Source of the DNA: Chitinophaga alhagiae
GTDB taxonomy: Bacteria; Bacteroidota; Bacteroidia; Chitinophagales; Chitinophagaceae
DNA length: 64,000 bases
Assembly (NCBI RefSeq): GCF_003568665.1
Contig: NZ_QXMH01000002.1
Coordinates: 1,054,001 to 1,118,000, forward strand
Reading direction: 5' to 3'
The notes under the pieces are model-generated. The model searched no databases, was not told the origin of the DNA, and saw nothing but the letters and a program-made list of their open reading frames with translations. Shown in pieces: positions 42,813-51,557 of this stretch. A program made the translations under genes and the position numbers. The stretch's first letter is position 1, and every line of letters starts with the position of its first letter.

Positions 42813-43805
42813 CTATTGTAATTGCGCCGAATCTGAAGGGATCGGCACCACTTTATTTTTTCTTCCGAATACGCTCAGGTGTACGTACCGCCAGGGATTG
42901 TACCGGAGGTCTTCCAGCAGCCTGTTCAGGCTGCCGAGCGAGTGCTGGAGGTTGTTGTACACTTTTTTATCGTTCATGAGCAGGCCCAGGGAACCGTCTG
43001 TGCTGTTGATCTTGGTGACCACGCCGTTGAGCTGCTCCACCGTGCCGCGCAGTTGGGCAAGGGCCGTATCCAGCTCCCCGTTGGCCAGTGTGCCGGAGGC
43101 TTTGTCAAAGTTGCCGAGTATGTTGGAGATCTTGTCGTTATTGTTTTTCAGGTTGGCAGACACTGCCTCGAAGTTGCTGAAGGTGCTGCCGATGGAGCCG
43201 TTGTCTGCCAGCATGCCGTTAATGGAATGGGAGGCTTTTGACAGGTGCTGCATGGTACCGTTGAGGCCGGCCACGGCCGTGCGCAGGTTGTTTTTGGTAG
43301 TGGTGTCGAACACGGAGTTGACGGTAATGAGCAGGGTATCTACCGCGCCCAGCGTAACCTCCAGTTTTTTGACCAGGGGGCTTAACTGTTCCTTCAGGGC
43401 GTCTGTGATGGAATTGTCTACCGCTGCGTAGATGGTATCTTTATTTTTCAGCACTTCCGTGGTGTTGCCGAAGTCTATCTCCACCTTGCGGGTGCCCAGC
43501 AGGTCTGAGCTGATGCGGGCCACGGAGTTTTTGGGGATCTCAATGTCTTTATTGATCTGCAGGGTTACCAGGATGCGGCCTGCCTGCTTGTCCATCACTT
43601 CAAGGCTTAAAACATTGCCTACGGTCAACCCGTTCACCATAACGGCGTTAGACGGCGCCAGCCCGTTCACCTGCCCGTATACGGCGTATATCGTTTTTTT
43701 ACTGGAAAAGAGGCTCCTGCCTTTCAGGATATTGAATCCCAATATCAGCAACACAATGGCGACCGCGGATAGAATGCCTATTTTCGATTCGTTGGATATC
43801 TTCAT
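42813..43805 (-). CDS. MlaD-like MCE-domain protein
   Basis: The 330-residue protein has one N-terminal TM helix (IGILSAVAIVLLILGFNIL) and an MCE domain (VYGQVNGLAPSNAVMVNGLTVGNVLSLEV, SVARISSDLLGTRKVEIDFG). A long helical C-terminal part (about 130-330) would form a trans-periplasmic coiled coil. Such proteins are substrate-binding parts of phospholipid or lipid transporters between the two membranes. The MlaE and MlaF homologues are not in the window. It overlaps or abuts the OstA-like gene, suggesting coupled translation. Confidence 0.88.
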   Translation of the reverse strand: MKISNESKIGILSAVAIVLLILGFNILKGRSLFSSKKTIYAVYGQVNGLAPSNAVMVNGLTVGNVLSLEVMDKQAGRILVTLQINKDIEIPKNSVARISSDLLGTRKVEIDFGNTTEVLKNKDTIYAAVDNSITDALKEQLSPLVKKLEVTLGAVDTLLITVNSVFDTTTKNNLRTAVAGLNGTMQHLSKASHSINGMLADNGSIGSTFSNFEAVSANLKNNNDKISNILGNFDKASGTLANGELDTALAQLRGTVEQLNGVVTKINSTDGSLGLLMNDKKVYNNLQHSLGSLNRLLEDLRYNPWRYVHLSVFGRKNKVVPIPSDSAQLQ

Positions 43806-43899
43806 CGAGTTAAGTTAATGTCCGTGCAAAAATAGTTAAAACAACGGTGCGCAGTTGTAGGAAAACATAAATCATGCAAAAGGCGGGCCGGAAAACGGG

Positions 43900-45195
43900 T
43901 TAATCTACCCGTTCCCCGTTCTGGTAGGTGACCACAAAGGCGTCCTTAAAACCATGCTGGCGCGCTTTGTACACGGCGGCGTGCGCTTCTGCCTCAGTGC
44001 GGAAATTGCCCCAGATGTACTTGTGCAGTTTCTGGGACCCCTGTTTCACGTCTTCCCGCTCAATGGTGCCATTGAGCTTGCTGAACAGGGAGGAGCCGCG
44101 GGCGTACACTTTTTCTGTGGTCATCAGCTGCACCTTGTAGTGGGTATTGTCTGCCGCCGTCTGCGGGCCGGATGCCGGCAGTTCGGTCTGGGCACTAACG
44201 GTGGCGGGTATATGCTGTACGGGCTGCGGGGCAGGGGCCTGGGCTTGCGCCGTTGCGGCCTGTTCATGCGCCGCGCGGCGTACGGCCTCGGCGTTGTTGT
44301 ATACTCTTTCCAGCTGGTCTTTATACCTTTTCACGGCGCGGTAGATACACTGGGCCATTTCATCCTGCCCGTTTTTGGAGTTCAGGAAATCTTCCTCTTC
44401 CGGGTTGCTGATAAAGCCCAGCTCCACCAGTACGCTGGGCATGGCGGTAGCGTGCAGCACCAGGATGCCCTTTTCGTTGCGCTGGCGGGCGCCGCGGCTG
44501 ATGCGGCCCACTTTGGTGAACTCGTCTTCCACCAGGCCGGAAAGGCGCAGGCTCTGGTCAAAGTACACGTTCTTGAGGGTGTTGAGCATAATGAGCGTTT
44601 CCGGGTCTGTGGCGTTCATGAGCTGCTGCGTTTCTTCGGAGTTGGCGTCAAAAACGATCACGGAGCTGTTGCGCAGGGCCTCGGCCTTGGCGTTGTTCTT
44701 GGTGGTGGCCCATACGTACGTTTCCGTACCTTTGGCCGGGTTGGGTATCTTTTGGTAAACGGGCACGCGCTTGGTGTACTTCTTGCCTTTGGAGTTCCGG
44801 TAGGTTCTGGTTTTATGGCCCACCACGCGGGAAAGGGGAGCGGCGGAATTACAGTGTATGGAAATGAACAGGTCTCCCTGCGCCTCATTGGCAATGGCCG
44901 CCTTGCGCCTTACATCGTCAAAACGGTCTGTTTTACGGGTATATACCACTTTCACATCGGGCATGGCGTCTTCCACTATTTTGCCCAGCTTCAGGGCAAC
45001 GGCCAGGGCTATGTCTTTTTCAACGGAATATTTACCCCTCGCCCCGGGGTCACTCCCCCCGTGGCCTGCATCAATTACAATAGTACGTATAGGCTTGTCT
45101 TGTACAGGGAAATCCGGTGTAGTTTTTGCATATACGAACAAAGTATAGAGTAATCCTATACCGAGTCCAGAAAATAAAACTCTTTTCCAGCGCAT
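43900..45195 (-). CDS. N-acetylmuramoyl-L-alanine amidase with SPOR domain
   Basis: The 431-residue zinc amidase cleaves the bond between MurNAc and the stem peptide in peptidoglycan. It has an N-terminal TM/signal anchor, the Amidase_3 motifs TIVIDAGHGGSDPGA, SIHCNSAA and SVLVELGFISNPEEE, and a C-terminal SPOR domain (VQLMTTEKVYARGSSLFSKL... VVTYQNG) that binds denuded glycans at the division site. A Pro/Ala/Gln linker joins them. An AmiC-like catalytic domain with a large insert (about residues 120-190) is visible. The divergent gene is lptD. Confidence 0.93.
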   Translation of the reverse strand: MRWKRVLFSGLGIGLLYTLFVYAKTTPDFPVQDKPIRTIVIDAGHGGSDPGARGKYSVEKDIALAVALKLGKIVEDAMPDVKVVYTRKTDRFDDVRRKAAIANEAQGDLFISIHCNSAAPLSRVVGHKTRTYRNSKGKKYTKRVPVYQKIPNPAKGTETYVWATTKNNAKAEALRNSSVIVFDANSEETQQLMNATDPETLIMLNTLKNVYFDQSLRLSGLVEDEFTKVGRISRGARQRNEKGILVLHATAMPSVLVELGFISNPEEEDFLNSKNGQDEMAQCIYRAVKRYKDQLERVYNNAEAVRRAAHEQAATAQAQAPAPQPVQHIPATVSAQTELPASGPQTAADNTHYKVQLMTTEKVYARGSSLFSKLNGTIEREDVKQGSQKLHKYIWGNFRTEAEAHAAVYKARQHGFKDAFVVTYQNGERVD

Positions 45196-45324
45196 GTCAA
45201 CGTTTAATTTTAAATGGGTTGTGTCCGATCCGGGAGGGTCTGTATTAATTGAACGCTACAGATCTACACTTAATTACAGGCACAAAGCATTAGCTTTCTG
45301 TGTAATAAATTGTATAAAATCATG

Positions 45325-45332
45325 TAGGTTTG
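45325..45332 (+). promoter_or_regulatory. -7 box for lptD
   Basis: TAGGTTTG fits TAnnTTTG and ends 14 bases before the ATG at 45347. I see no clear -33 partner. Confidence 0.5.
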
Positions 45333-45346
45333 TGCCCGCTTAACAC

Positions 45347-48151
45347 ATGGACCCTCACTGCAAAAATAATTATAAAAACTTTTTAAGGCGGCTGTTCCTG
45401 CCTTTGATTCTTCTTTTATTCTCGGCAGCCGCCCTGTTAAAAGACGAAATAGCGCATGCATCCGTATTTCCGGGGTTTCACTTTAACAAAATTTTCACAG
45501 ATACGGTGCCCGTTCCGCGGCCGGATACCGGCCGTCCGGCCTTTAAAAGGGGAAAAGACAGCATTCCGGTCAAAGCCGTAGATACCATTACCCTGCCTGA
45601 CAGCCTGCAGCGCCGGGCAGACTCCACCGGCCTCCTGCCAACAGATGCTGCCGGCCGCCCGCAGGCAGATACCACCATAAAACCCATCCGCATATCCAGA
45701 GACAGCCTCAGCGCGCCTGTATATTATAAGGCGCAGGACTCTATTGTGATGTTCGTCAAAAAGAAAGAGTTCCACCTGTATAACAAGGCAGACGTAAAAT
45801 ATGAACAGACGCAGCTGACCGGCAGTACCATGGATTTCAACCAGGCCACCGGCATCCTCACCTCCCGCATGGGGGTGGATACCGCCGGCAAGCCGTTTGA
45901 AAAGGCCGTGCTGAATGACGGCAGCACCAGCTCCGAAATGGACTCGGTACAGTACAATTTCAACTCCGGGAAGGCCATGATCTACCAGACCCGCGCCCAG
46001 TACGGGGAGGGATACGTGAACAGCCGCAAAGTGAAAAAACAGCCGGATAACACGGTTTTCGGCTTCCGCAACGGCTATACCACCTGTAACCTGGATACGC
46101 CGCACTTTGCCTTCAGGGCCCGCAAGATCAAGGTGATACCTGACAAGCTGATCGTTTCCGGCCCGGCCAACCTGGAAATTGAGGGCATTCCCACACCGCT
46201 GTTCATTCCCTTCGCCATTTTCCCCATCAGCCATGGCCAGCGCACCGGCCTGCTGCCCCCGCAATACGTGGTGAACCAGCAGAAGGGCATAGGCCTGGAA
46301 AACGGCGGTTATTACTTTGGGCTGGGGGAGTACCTGGACCTGACGGTGAGGGGGGACGTATACTCCTACGGCAGTTGGGGGCTTACCCTGAGCCCCACCT
46401 ACCGGAAGCGGTACAAGTATAACGGGGGCATGAACATTGCGTTCTCCAACAGCAAATTTGGCGGCGACCCGCAGATCAAGGAGGAGTTCACCACTTCCAA
46501 AGACTTCCGCGTGTCCTGGAGCCATAGTATGGACGGCAAGGCCCGCCCCGGTACCAACTTCAGCGCCAGCGTCAACTTCGGTACCACCTCCTACAACCAG
46601 TACAACGTAACGGACGCCGCCACCAGGCTCAATAATAATATGAGCTCTTCCATCAACTATTCCAAAAGCTGGGTGGGCAAGCCGTATAACCTGACCCTGG
46701 CGGCAGGGCATAACCAGAACAACTCCACCCGGAAAATGAACATCAACTTTCCGGACGCGTCTTTCAACGTCAACACCCTGTACCCCTTTCAGAAAAAAGA
46801 AATGGTGGGCAGTCCCAAATGGTACGAAAAAATAGGCCTCAGCTACAACGGCCTGCTGCGGAACAATGTCAGTTTCGTAGACAGCACCTTCGGTACCCCG
46901 GCCATGTTTGACAACCTGCAGGCCGGCGTGCAGCACCAGATACCCATCACCCTGTCCATCCCCGTTATGCGGAACCTGACGCTGTCCCCCAGCATCAACT
47001 ATACGGAGAAATGGTACATCCGCCAGCAGGTGCTGACCTGGGACCCCAAGAACCTGAACTACGATACTACCTATAATAACGGCTTTTACCGCAGCAGCGC
47101 CATGAGCACGGGCGCCTCCCTGGCTACGGCCATTTACGGCATGTACACCTTCAAGAACAAAAATTCGAAGGTATCCGCGGTGCGCCACGTGATGCGGCCC
47201 AACGTCGGCATCAGCTATTCTCCTGACCTGGCCAGCAAGGACTATTATATGGTACAGAGTGATACGCTGGGCCGCATGTCACGCTTTTCGTACTACGACG
47301 GCGCGCCCTTCGGCCCCTCCGCCGCCCAAACCTTTGCCGGTATCACTTTCGGGATAGACAATAACCTGGAAATGAAAGTGCGGTCAGACAAAGACACCTC
47401 CGGTTTCAAAAAGATCAAGATACTGGACGGTTTCGGCATTACCAGCAGCTATAACCTGGTGGCGGATTCCTTTAACCTGGCGCCGTTCTCCCTCAATGCC
47501 CGCACCAACCTGTTCGATAAAGTGAACCTCTCTTTTGGCGGTACGCTAGACCCCTACCAGGTAGACAAGTACGGTTACCGCATAGATAAATACGTCTGGA
47601 ACGGGGAAAAATTCAGCATCGGCCGCCTCACCAATGCCAATATTGCCCTGAGCACGTCTTTCCAGAGCCAGGACAAAAAAAGCAAGGAGAAAGAGAAACT
47701 GAAAAACGAGCTGGCGGAAGAGGAGCAAACGCCAGACGCCATGCTGCAGGAGCAGCAGCGGCAGGCGCAGATGATGCGCGCCAACCCGGGAGATTATGTG
47801 GACTTTGACATTCCCTGGCGGCTGGACCTTTCTTACAGCCTCAACTATACCCGCGGCCGCACGGCAGACCGCCTGCGGGATACCACCATCTTCAACCAGT
47901 ACCTCGGCTTCAGCGGAGATTTCAGTCTTACGCCCAAGTGGAAAATTATCATGACGAGCGGTTTCGATTTCCGGCTGATGCAGATCTCCTACACCAACCT
48001 CACCATTTCGCGCGATCTGCACTGCTGGCAAATGAGCATCAACCTGGTACCCTTTGGCAGCTACCGCCAGTTCAGCATCACCATCAACCCCAAGGCCGGC
48101 ATTCTGCGGGACCTGCGGGTGAACCGAACGCGGCAGTTCTTCGACTTCTAG
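45347..48151 (+). CDS. lptD: LptD-like LPS assembly outer-membrane protein
   Basis: The 934-residue protein inserts LPS into the outer leaflet. After a signal region (LFLPLILLLFSAAALL) and a Pro/Asp-rich linker comes an OstA-type N-domain (FHLYNKADVKYEQTQLTGSTMDFNQATG). The characteristic GNTTCNLDTPHFxF-like segment follows (GYTTCNLDTPHFAFRARKIKVI) and then LFIPFAIFPISHGQRTGLLPPQYV, at the start of a large barrel that runs to the C-terminus. A charged insert (KSKEKEKLKNELAEEEQTP) interrupts the late barrel near residue 780. Divergence from the amidase gene is a recurring context. Confidence 0.9.
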   Translation: MDPHCKNNYKNFLRRLFLPLILLLFSAAALLKDEIAHASVFPGFHFNKIFTDTVPVPRPDTGRPAFKRGKDSIPVKAVDTITLPDSLQRRADSTGLLPTDAAGRPQADTTIKPIRISRDSLSAPVYYKAQDSIVMFVKKKEFHLYNKADVKYEQTQLTGSTMDFNQATGILTSRMGVDTAGKPFEKAVLNDGSTSSEMDSVQYNFNSGKAMIYQTRAQYGEGYVNSRKVKKQPDNTVFGFRNGYTTCNLDTPHFAFRARKIKVIPDKLIVSGPANLEIEGIPTPLFIPFAIFPISHGQRTGLLPPQYVVNQQKGIGLENGGYYFGLGEYLDLTVRGDVYSYGSWGLTLSPTYRKRYKYNGGMNIAFSNSKFGGDPQIKEEFTTSKDFRVSWSHSMDGKARPGTNFSASVNFGTTSYNQYNVTDAATRLNNNMSSSINYSKSWVGKPYNLTLAAGHNQNNSTRKMNINFPDASFNVNTLYPFQKKEMVGSPKWYEKIGLSYNGLLRNNVSFVDSTFGTPAMFDNLQAGVQHQIPITLSIPVMRNLTLSPSINYTEKWYIRQQVLTWDPKNLNYDTTYNNGFYRSSAMSTGASLATAIYGMYTFKNKNSKVSAVRHVMRPNVGISYSPDLASKDYYMVQSDTLGRMSRFSYYDGAPFGPSAAQTFAGITFGIDNNLEMKVRSDKDTSGFKKIKILDGFGITSSYNLVADSFNLAPFSLNARTNLFDKVNLSFGGTLDPYQVDKYGYRIDKYVWNGEKFSIGRLTNANIALSTSFQSQDKKSKEKEKLKNELAEEEQTPDAMLQEQQRQAQMMRANPGDYVDFDIPWRLDLSYSLNYTRGRTADRLRDTTIFNQYLGFSGDFSLTPKWKIIMTSGFDFRLMQISYTNLTISRDLHCWQMSINLVPFGSYRQFSITINPKAGILRDLRVNRTRQFFDF

Positions 48152-48250
48152 CAGGCGGCCGCTATACGCCATCCCATACCGCCCGCACGCGCAGCTAACC
48201 TGCGTACAAGAAAATCTTTATCCACAGTGCATATTTTTTCAATACGCAGA

Positions 48251-48279
48251 TTGAGCAGGGTAGTGGCCGCCTACTTTTG
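48251..48279 (+). promoter_or_regulatory. Promoter of the holin-like gene
   Basis: TTG (48251-48253), an 18-base spacer and the -7 box TACTTTTG (48272-48279) match the Bacteroidota consensus. The leader of about 25-33 bases contains a seven-codon frame (48296-48316). Confidence 0.65.
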
Positions 48280-48312
48280 AACTTCGATTGTGTAAATGAA
48301 AAAAAGACTGTT

Positions 48313-48732
48313 ATGAAAACTTTATTCACCGGAGATTTTTCCATTGTGTTCCACCCCAGCTTCAACTTGCTGATATGGGTATTTATTGCCATGATGCTGG
48401 ACCTGTTCACGGGCATCGTCAAAGCCCTCATGCACCATACCGCCCGTACTTCTTCCGGCTACCGCAAAACCGCCCGCAAGTTCACCCAGTACATCGGCGC
48501 CATACTGGTGTCTGTCATACTGATGAACACGTTCCGGCAGGAGCACCCCGTAGTGCAGTACATGAATGACGGGTTGCTGATATTGCTCATCTACATTGAG
48601 ACCACGTCCATTTTCGAGAACCTGTACGCCATTGACAGCACAAGCATGTTTGCGCGGTATTTCATTGCGCCGGTGCTGCGGCTGCTTACGCTGTACATGA
48701 AGAAACTGCAGCGCGGGGAAACGGACGCCTAG
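48313..48732 (+). CDS. Phage holin family protein
   Basis: The 139-residue protein has three to four TM helices (FNLLIWVFIAMMLDLFTGIV, YIGAILVSVILMNTF, DGLLILLIYIETTSIFENLY) with the conserved DLFTGIVKAL turn. It matches the holin-type family of small membrane proteins found in both prophages and bacterial chromosomes. There are no phage genes around it, so it is probably a domesticated or unrelated membrane protein. Its ATG overlaps the stop codon of a seven-codon leader frame (ATGA). Confidence 0.8.
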   Translation: MKTLFTGDFSIVFHPSFNLLIWVFIAMMLDLFTGIVKALMHHTARTSSGYRKTARKFTQYIGAILVSVILMNTFRQEHPVVQYMNDGLLILLIYIETTSIFENLYAIDSTSMFARYFIAPVLRLLTLYMKKLQRGETDA

Positions 48733-48735
48733 CGG

Positions 48736-49110
48736 TCACGCCCGGTACAGCTCCTTGCCGAACGGTGTAAAAGTGAGGGACAGCAGCTTGAAATGCTGCC
48801 GCGCAAAAGGAATGCCGATGATGGTGATGGCCAGCAAAAAGCCGAACAGCAGGTGCCCCAGCGCTACCCAGATGCCGCCGAACAAGATCCAGAGAATGTT
48901 CATGATAGTGGCCAGGCAACCGGTGCCCCCGGGTATTTCCCGCACCCTGGTGCCAAAAGGCCAGAGGGTGAGAATGCCTATCTTGAAAAGCTGCAGGCCG
49001 AAGGGAATGCCGATAATGGTGAGGCAAAGGCAGAAACCGCCTACCATATATCCTACAAAAGAATAAAAGCCGCCGAATATCAGCCAGATGATGTTACCGA
49101 TCAGGTTCAT
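48736..49110 (-). CDS. YccF-domain inner-membrane protein
   Basis: The 124-residue protein contains two YccF domains, each a pair of TM helices ending in the signature IIGIPFGLQLFKIGILTLWPFG and IIGIPFARQHFKLLSLTFTPFG. The family is widespread and of unknown function. I chose the ATG at 49110 (MNLIGNIIWLIFGG); an ATG at 49116 would add two residues. It converges with the holin-like gene (3-base gap). Confidence 0.92.
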   Translation of the reverse strand: MNLIGNIIWLIFGGFYSFVGYMVGGFCLCLTIIGIPFGLQLFKIGILTLWPFGTRVREIPGGTGCLATIMNILWILFGGIWVALGHLLFGFLLAITIIGIPFARQHFKLLSLTFTPFGKELYRA

Positions 49111-49201
49111 AGGCATAAATGTAGGAAACAGCCGTTGATTTTGAATAAATTGTTAATATTGTGTGGATCACCTGTCTATGTCTGATCTTTAAACCTGACC
49201 G

Positions 49202-51547
49202 ATGAACACTTACTTACAGGGCGCGGAAGAGAGCTACATTCAGAAGGCCTTGCAGCTTGCGCCTATTGGCGCTTTTATGTCGGATATGGAGGGGAACTGT
49301 TTTTTTGTGAACGATGAGTGGCAGAAGATATCGGGGATCGGGTTTGACGAGTCTATGGGAAGGGGCTGGATGAAGTACATCCTGCAGGAAGACATCCCCG
49401 GTATGAAAAATGGCCTGCAAGCGGCCATGAAAACCCCCGAAACGCCGTATATCTATGCTTACCGCATGCAACACCCCGTTCGCGGATTGCGTTACTTCAA
49501 GGCCCATGTACGGACCGTTGCCGGCCAGGCAGGCGGCGCCGGTTGCCTGGTGGGCTATGTGCAGGACGTTACCCCGGAAAAAGAAGCGGAGAGCCGCCAG
49601 GCGGAGCTAACGGCCCACCTGCACGCCCTGCTTGTTTCGCTGGAAGATATCACCTTCGAGATCAATGGCCTCCAGGTGTTCAGGAATGTATGGATACATG
49701 ATGACAGCAAGCTCTTCATGCCCCGCGAGGAATTTCTGGGCAAAACGGTACAGGAAGTGTTCGGCCCGCAGGCCGCTATTTTTGTAGAGGCCATCAACGC
49801 CGTGCTGCAAACGGGTATGGCGCATGAGGTGGAATACAAACATTTTTATGAAGACATAGACCAGTGGTTCAGGGCCAGCATCAAACCGGTGTACATGATG
49901 CCCGACCCGGCCCATACGGTGATGGTGATCAGCATACAGGACATTACCGCCAGGAAGCTGGCGGAACTGCGGCTGGAAGAGACCAAGAACAGCCTGGAGC
50001 TGAGCAACCAGCTGCTGGACGTCAGCCAGCTGCTCAGCAACACCGGCGGCTGGGAATACAACCTGGAAACCGGCCAGGTATTCTGGACGCGGCATACCTA
50101 CGTGATATACGAAATGGAAGAAGATTTTGTGCCTGACTTTGACAGCAGCATCCTCTTCTTTGACGAAGCAGACCGGCCTGTAATGGTCAGGCAGGTAGAA
50201 GACGTGATACTGGAACAGAAACCTTACGATATAGAGCTGCGGATCACCACCCGCAAAAACACCCCCAAATGGGTGCGCGTGATCGGCACCCCTGTTGTGA
50301 AAGACGGCCGCGTGGTCATGATCAGGGGCGCACTGATGGACATCACCCAAAAGAAAAAAGACGAACTGGAACTGATCAGCGCCAAGGAAATGGCGGAAGA
50401 CGCGGCAAAGGCCAAGTCTGATTTCCTGTCTATCATGAGCCACGAGATCAGAACGCCGCTCAACGGCATCATCGGCATTACCAACCTGCTCAAGCTCAAC
50501 TACACGCAGGAGCAGGAAGAATACATCAGCAACCTGCTGTTTTCCGCAGACCACCTGCTGCAGCTTATCAACGACATACTGGACCTCAACAAGATAGAAC
50601 GCCAGCAGTTTGAGCTAAGCCCCTCCGCCGTCAACCTGCATGACCTGGTACGGAACATCCGCAACCAGTTCGCCTCACTGGCGGAAGCAAAGGGCATTGC
50701 GCTGCAAACCACGGTAGACAAGGCCATTCCTAAAAAAGTGATGGCAGACGTGGTGCGCCTGAGCCAGATATTGAACAACCTGGTGAGCAATGCCATCAAA
50801 TACACGGAGCAGGGAACGGTCCACCTGTCTGTGGCGGTGGTGGAGCAAAAGGCGGGAAAAATAACGCTGCATTTTTCCGTGAAAGACACCGGCATCGGCA
50901 TTCCGCCGGAGCAACATAACCTGGTGTTCGAGAGCTTCCGGCAGGTGCAGCAAAATGAAATGCGCAAACAATCCGGCACAGGCCTCGGTCTCACCATCAC
51001 GCAAAAACTGATAGCCCTCCATAACAGCCACATTTCCCTGGAAAGCGAACCGGGAGAGGGCAGCGAGTTTTATTTCGACCTGGTGTTTGACCTGCCCGCC
51101 AAAAAAGACAAGCTCACCCCGCATACGCAGGTTTCCGAAATTTCCGCCTATGCCAACAAATTCAGGAACATGCAGCTGCTGTTCGTGGAAGACAACCCCA
51201 TCAATGTAATGGTAGCCCGGCGGCAGCTGGAGTATTTCGGCATTGAGCCAGACTGTGCGGCAGACGGGCAAAGCGCCCTGGAGCTGCTGAAAGAAAAAGG
51301 CAGCCTCTACGATGTAGCTTTTATAGACCTGCACATGCCGGAAATGGACGGGTACGCGCTGGCGGAAATTGTCCGGCAGGAATACCCCGAGATACACATC
51401 GTTATTTTCACGGCAGACATTATGCCGGAGGTGAGGCGGAAGTTTGCGAAGAAAGGGATATTCGATATCCTGAATAAACCGTTCTTTCCGCGGGAGATGC
51501 TGTCCACGCTGCTAAAAATTGCGCAGGTGCGGCGGATGAAGATATGA
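49202..51547 (+). CDS. Hybrid sensor histidine kinase with three PAS domains
   Basis: The 781-residue cytoplasmic protein has no TM helices. It carries three PAS/PAC modules (about residues 13-130, 140-260, 275-390), then HisKA with H414 in [13 protein letters not shown], a HATPase domain ([28 protein letters not shown]) and a receiver domain with phospho-acceptor D709 in [12 protein letters not shown]. It would sense an intracellular cue through PAS ligands and pass phosphate to its own receiver. No separate response regulator or DNA-binding output is encoded next to it. It converges with the polysaccharide gene (10-base gap). Confidence 0.95.
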   Translation: MNTYLQGAEESYIQKALQLAPIGAFMSDMEGNCFFVNDEWQKISGIGFDESMGRGWMKYILQEDIPGMKNGLQAAMKTPETPYIYAYRMQHPVRGLRYFKAHVRTVAGQAGGAGCLVGYVQDVTPEKEAESRQAELTAHLHALLVSLEDITFEINGLQVFRNVWIHDDSKLFMPREEFLGKTVQEVFGPQAAIFVEAINAVLQTGMAHEVEYKHFYEDIDQWFRASIKPVYMMPDPAHTVMVISIQDITARKLAELRLEETKNSLELSNQLLDVSQLLSNTGGWEYNLETGQVFWTRHTYVIYEMEEDFVPDFDSSILFFDEADRPVMVRQVEDVILEQKPYDIELRITTRKNTPKWVRVIGTPVVKDGRVVMIRGALMDITQKKKDELELISAKEMAEDAAKAKSDFLSIMSHEIRTPLNGIIGITNLLKLNYTQEQEEYISNLLFSADHLLQLINDILDLNKIERQQFELSPSAVNLHDLVRNIRNQFASLAEAKGIALQTTVDKAIPKKVMADVVRLSQILNNLVSNAIKYTEQGTVHLSVAVVEQKAGKITLHFSVKDTGIGIPPEQHNLVFESFRQVQQNEMRKQSGTGLGLTITQKLIALHNSHISLESEPGEGSEFYFDLVFDLPAKKDKLTPHTQVSEISAYANKFRNMQLLFVEDNPINVMVARRQLEYFGIEPDCAADGQSALELLKEKGSLYDVAFIDLHMPEMDGYALAEIVRQEYPEIHIVIFTADIMPEVRRKFAKKGIFDILNKPFFPREMLSTLLKIAQVRRMKI

Positions 51548-51557
51548 GCCGGTAACC

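Noticed and set aside
48313..48732. Prophage remnant around the holin-like gene
   Set aside because: No lysin, structural, integrase or packaging genes are next to it; neighbours are lptD and yccF.
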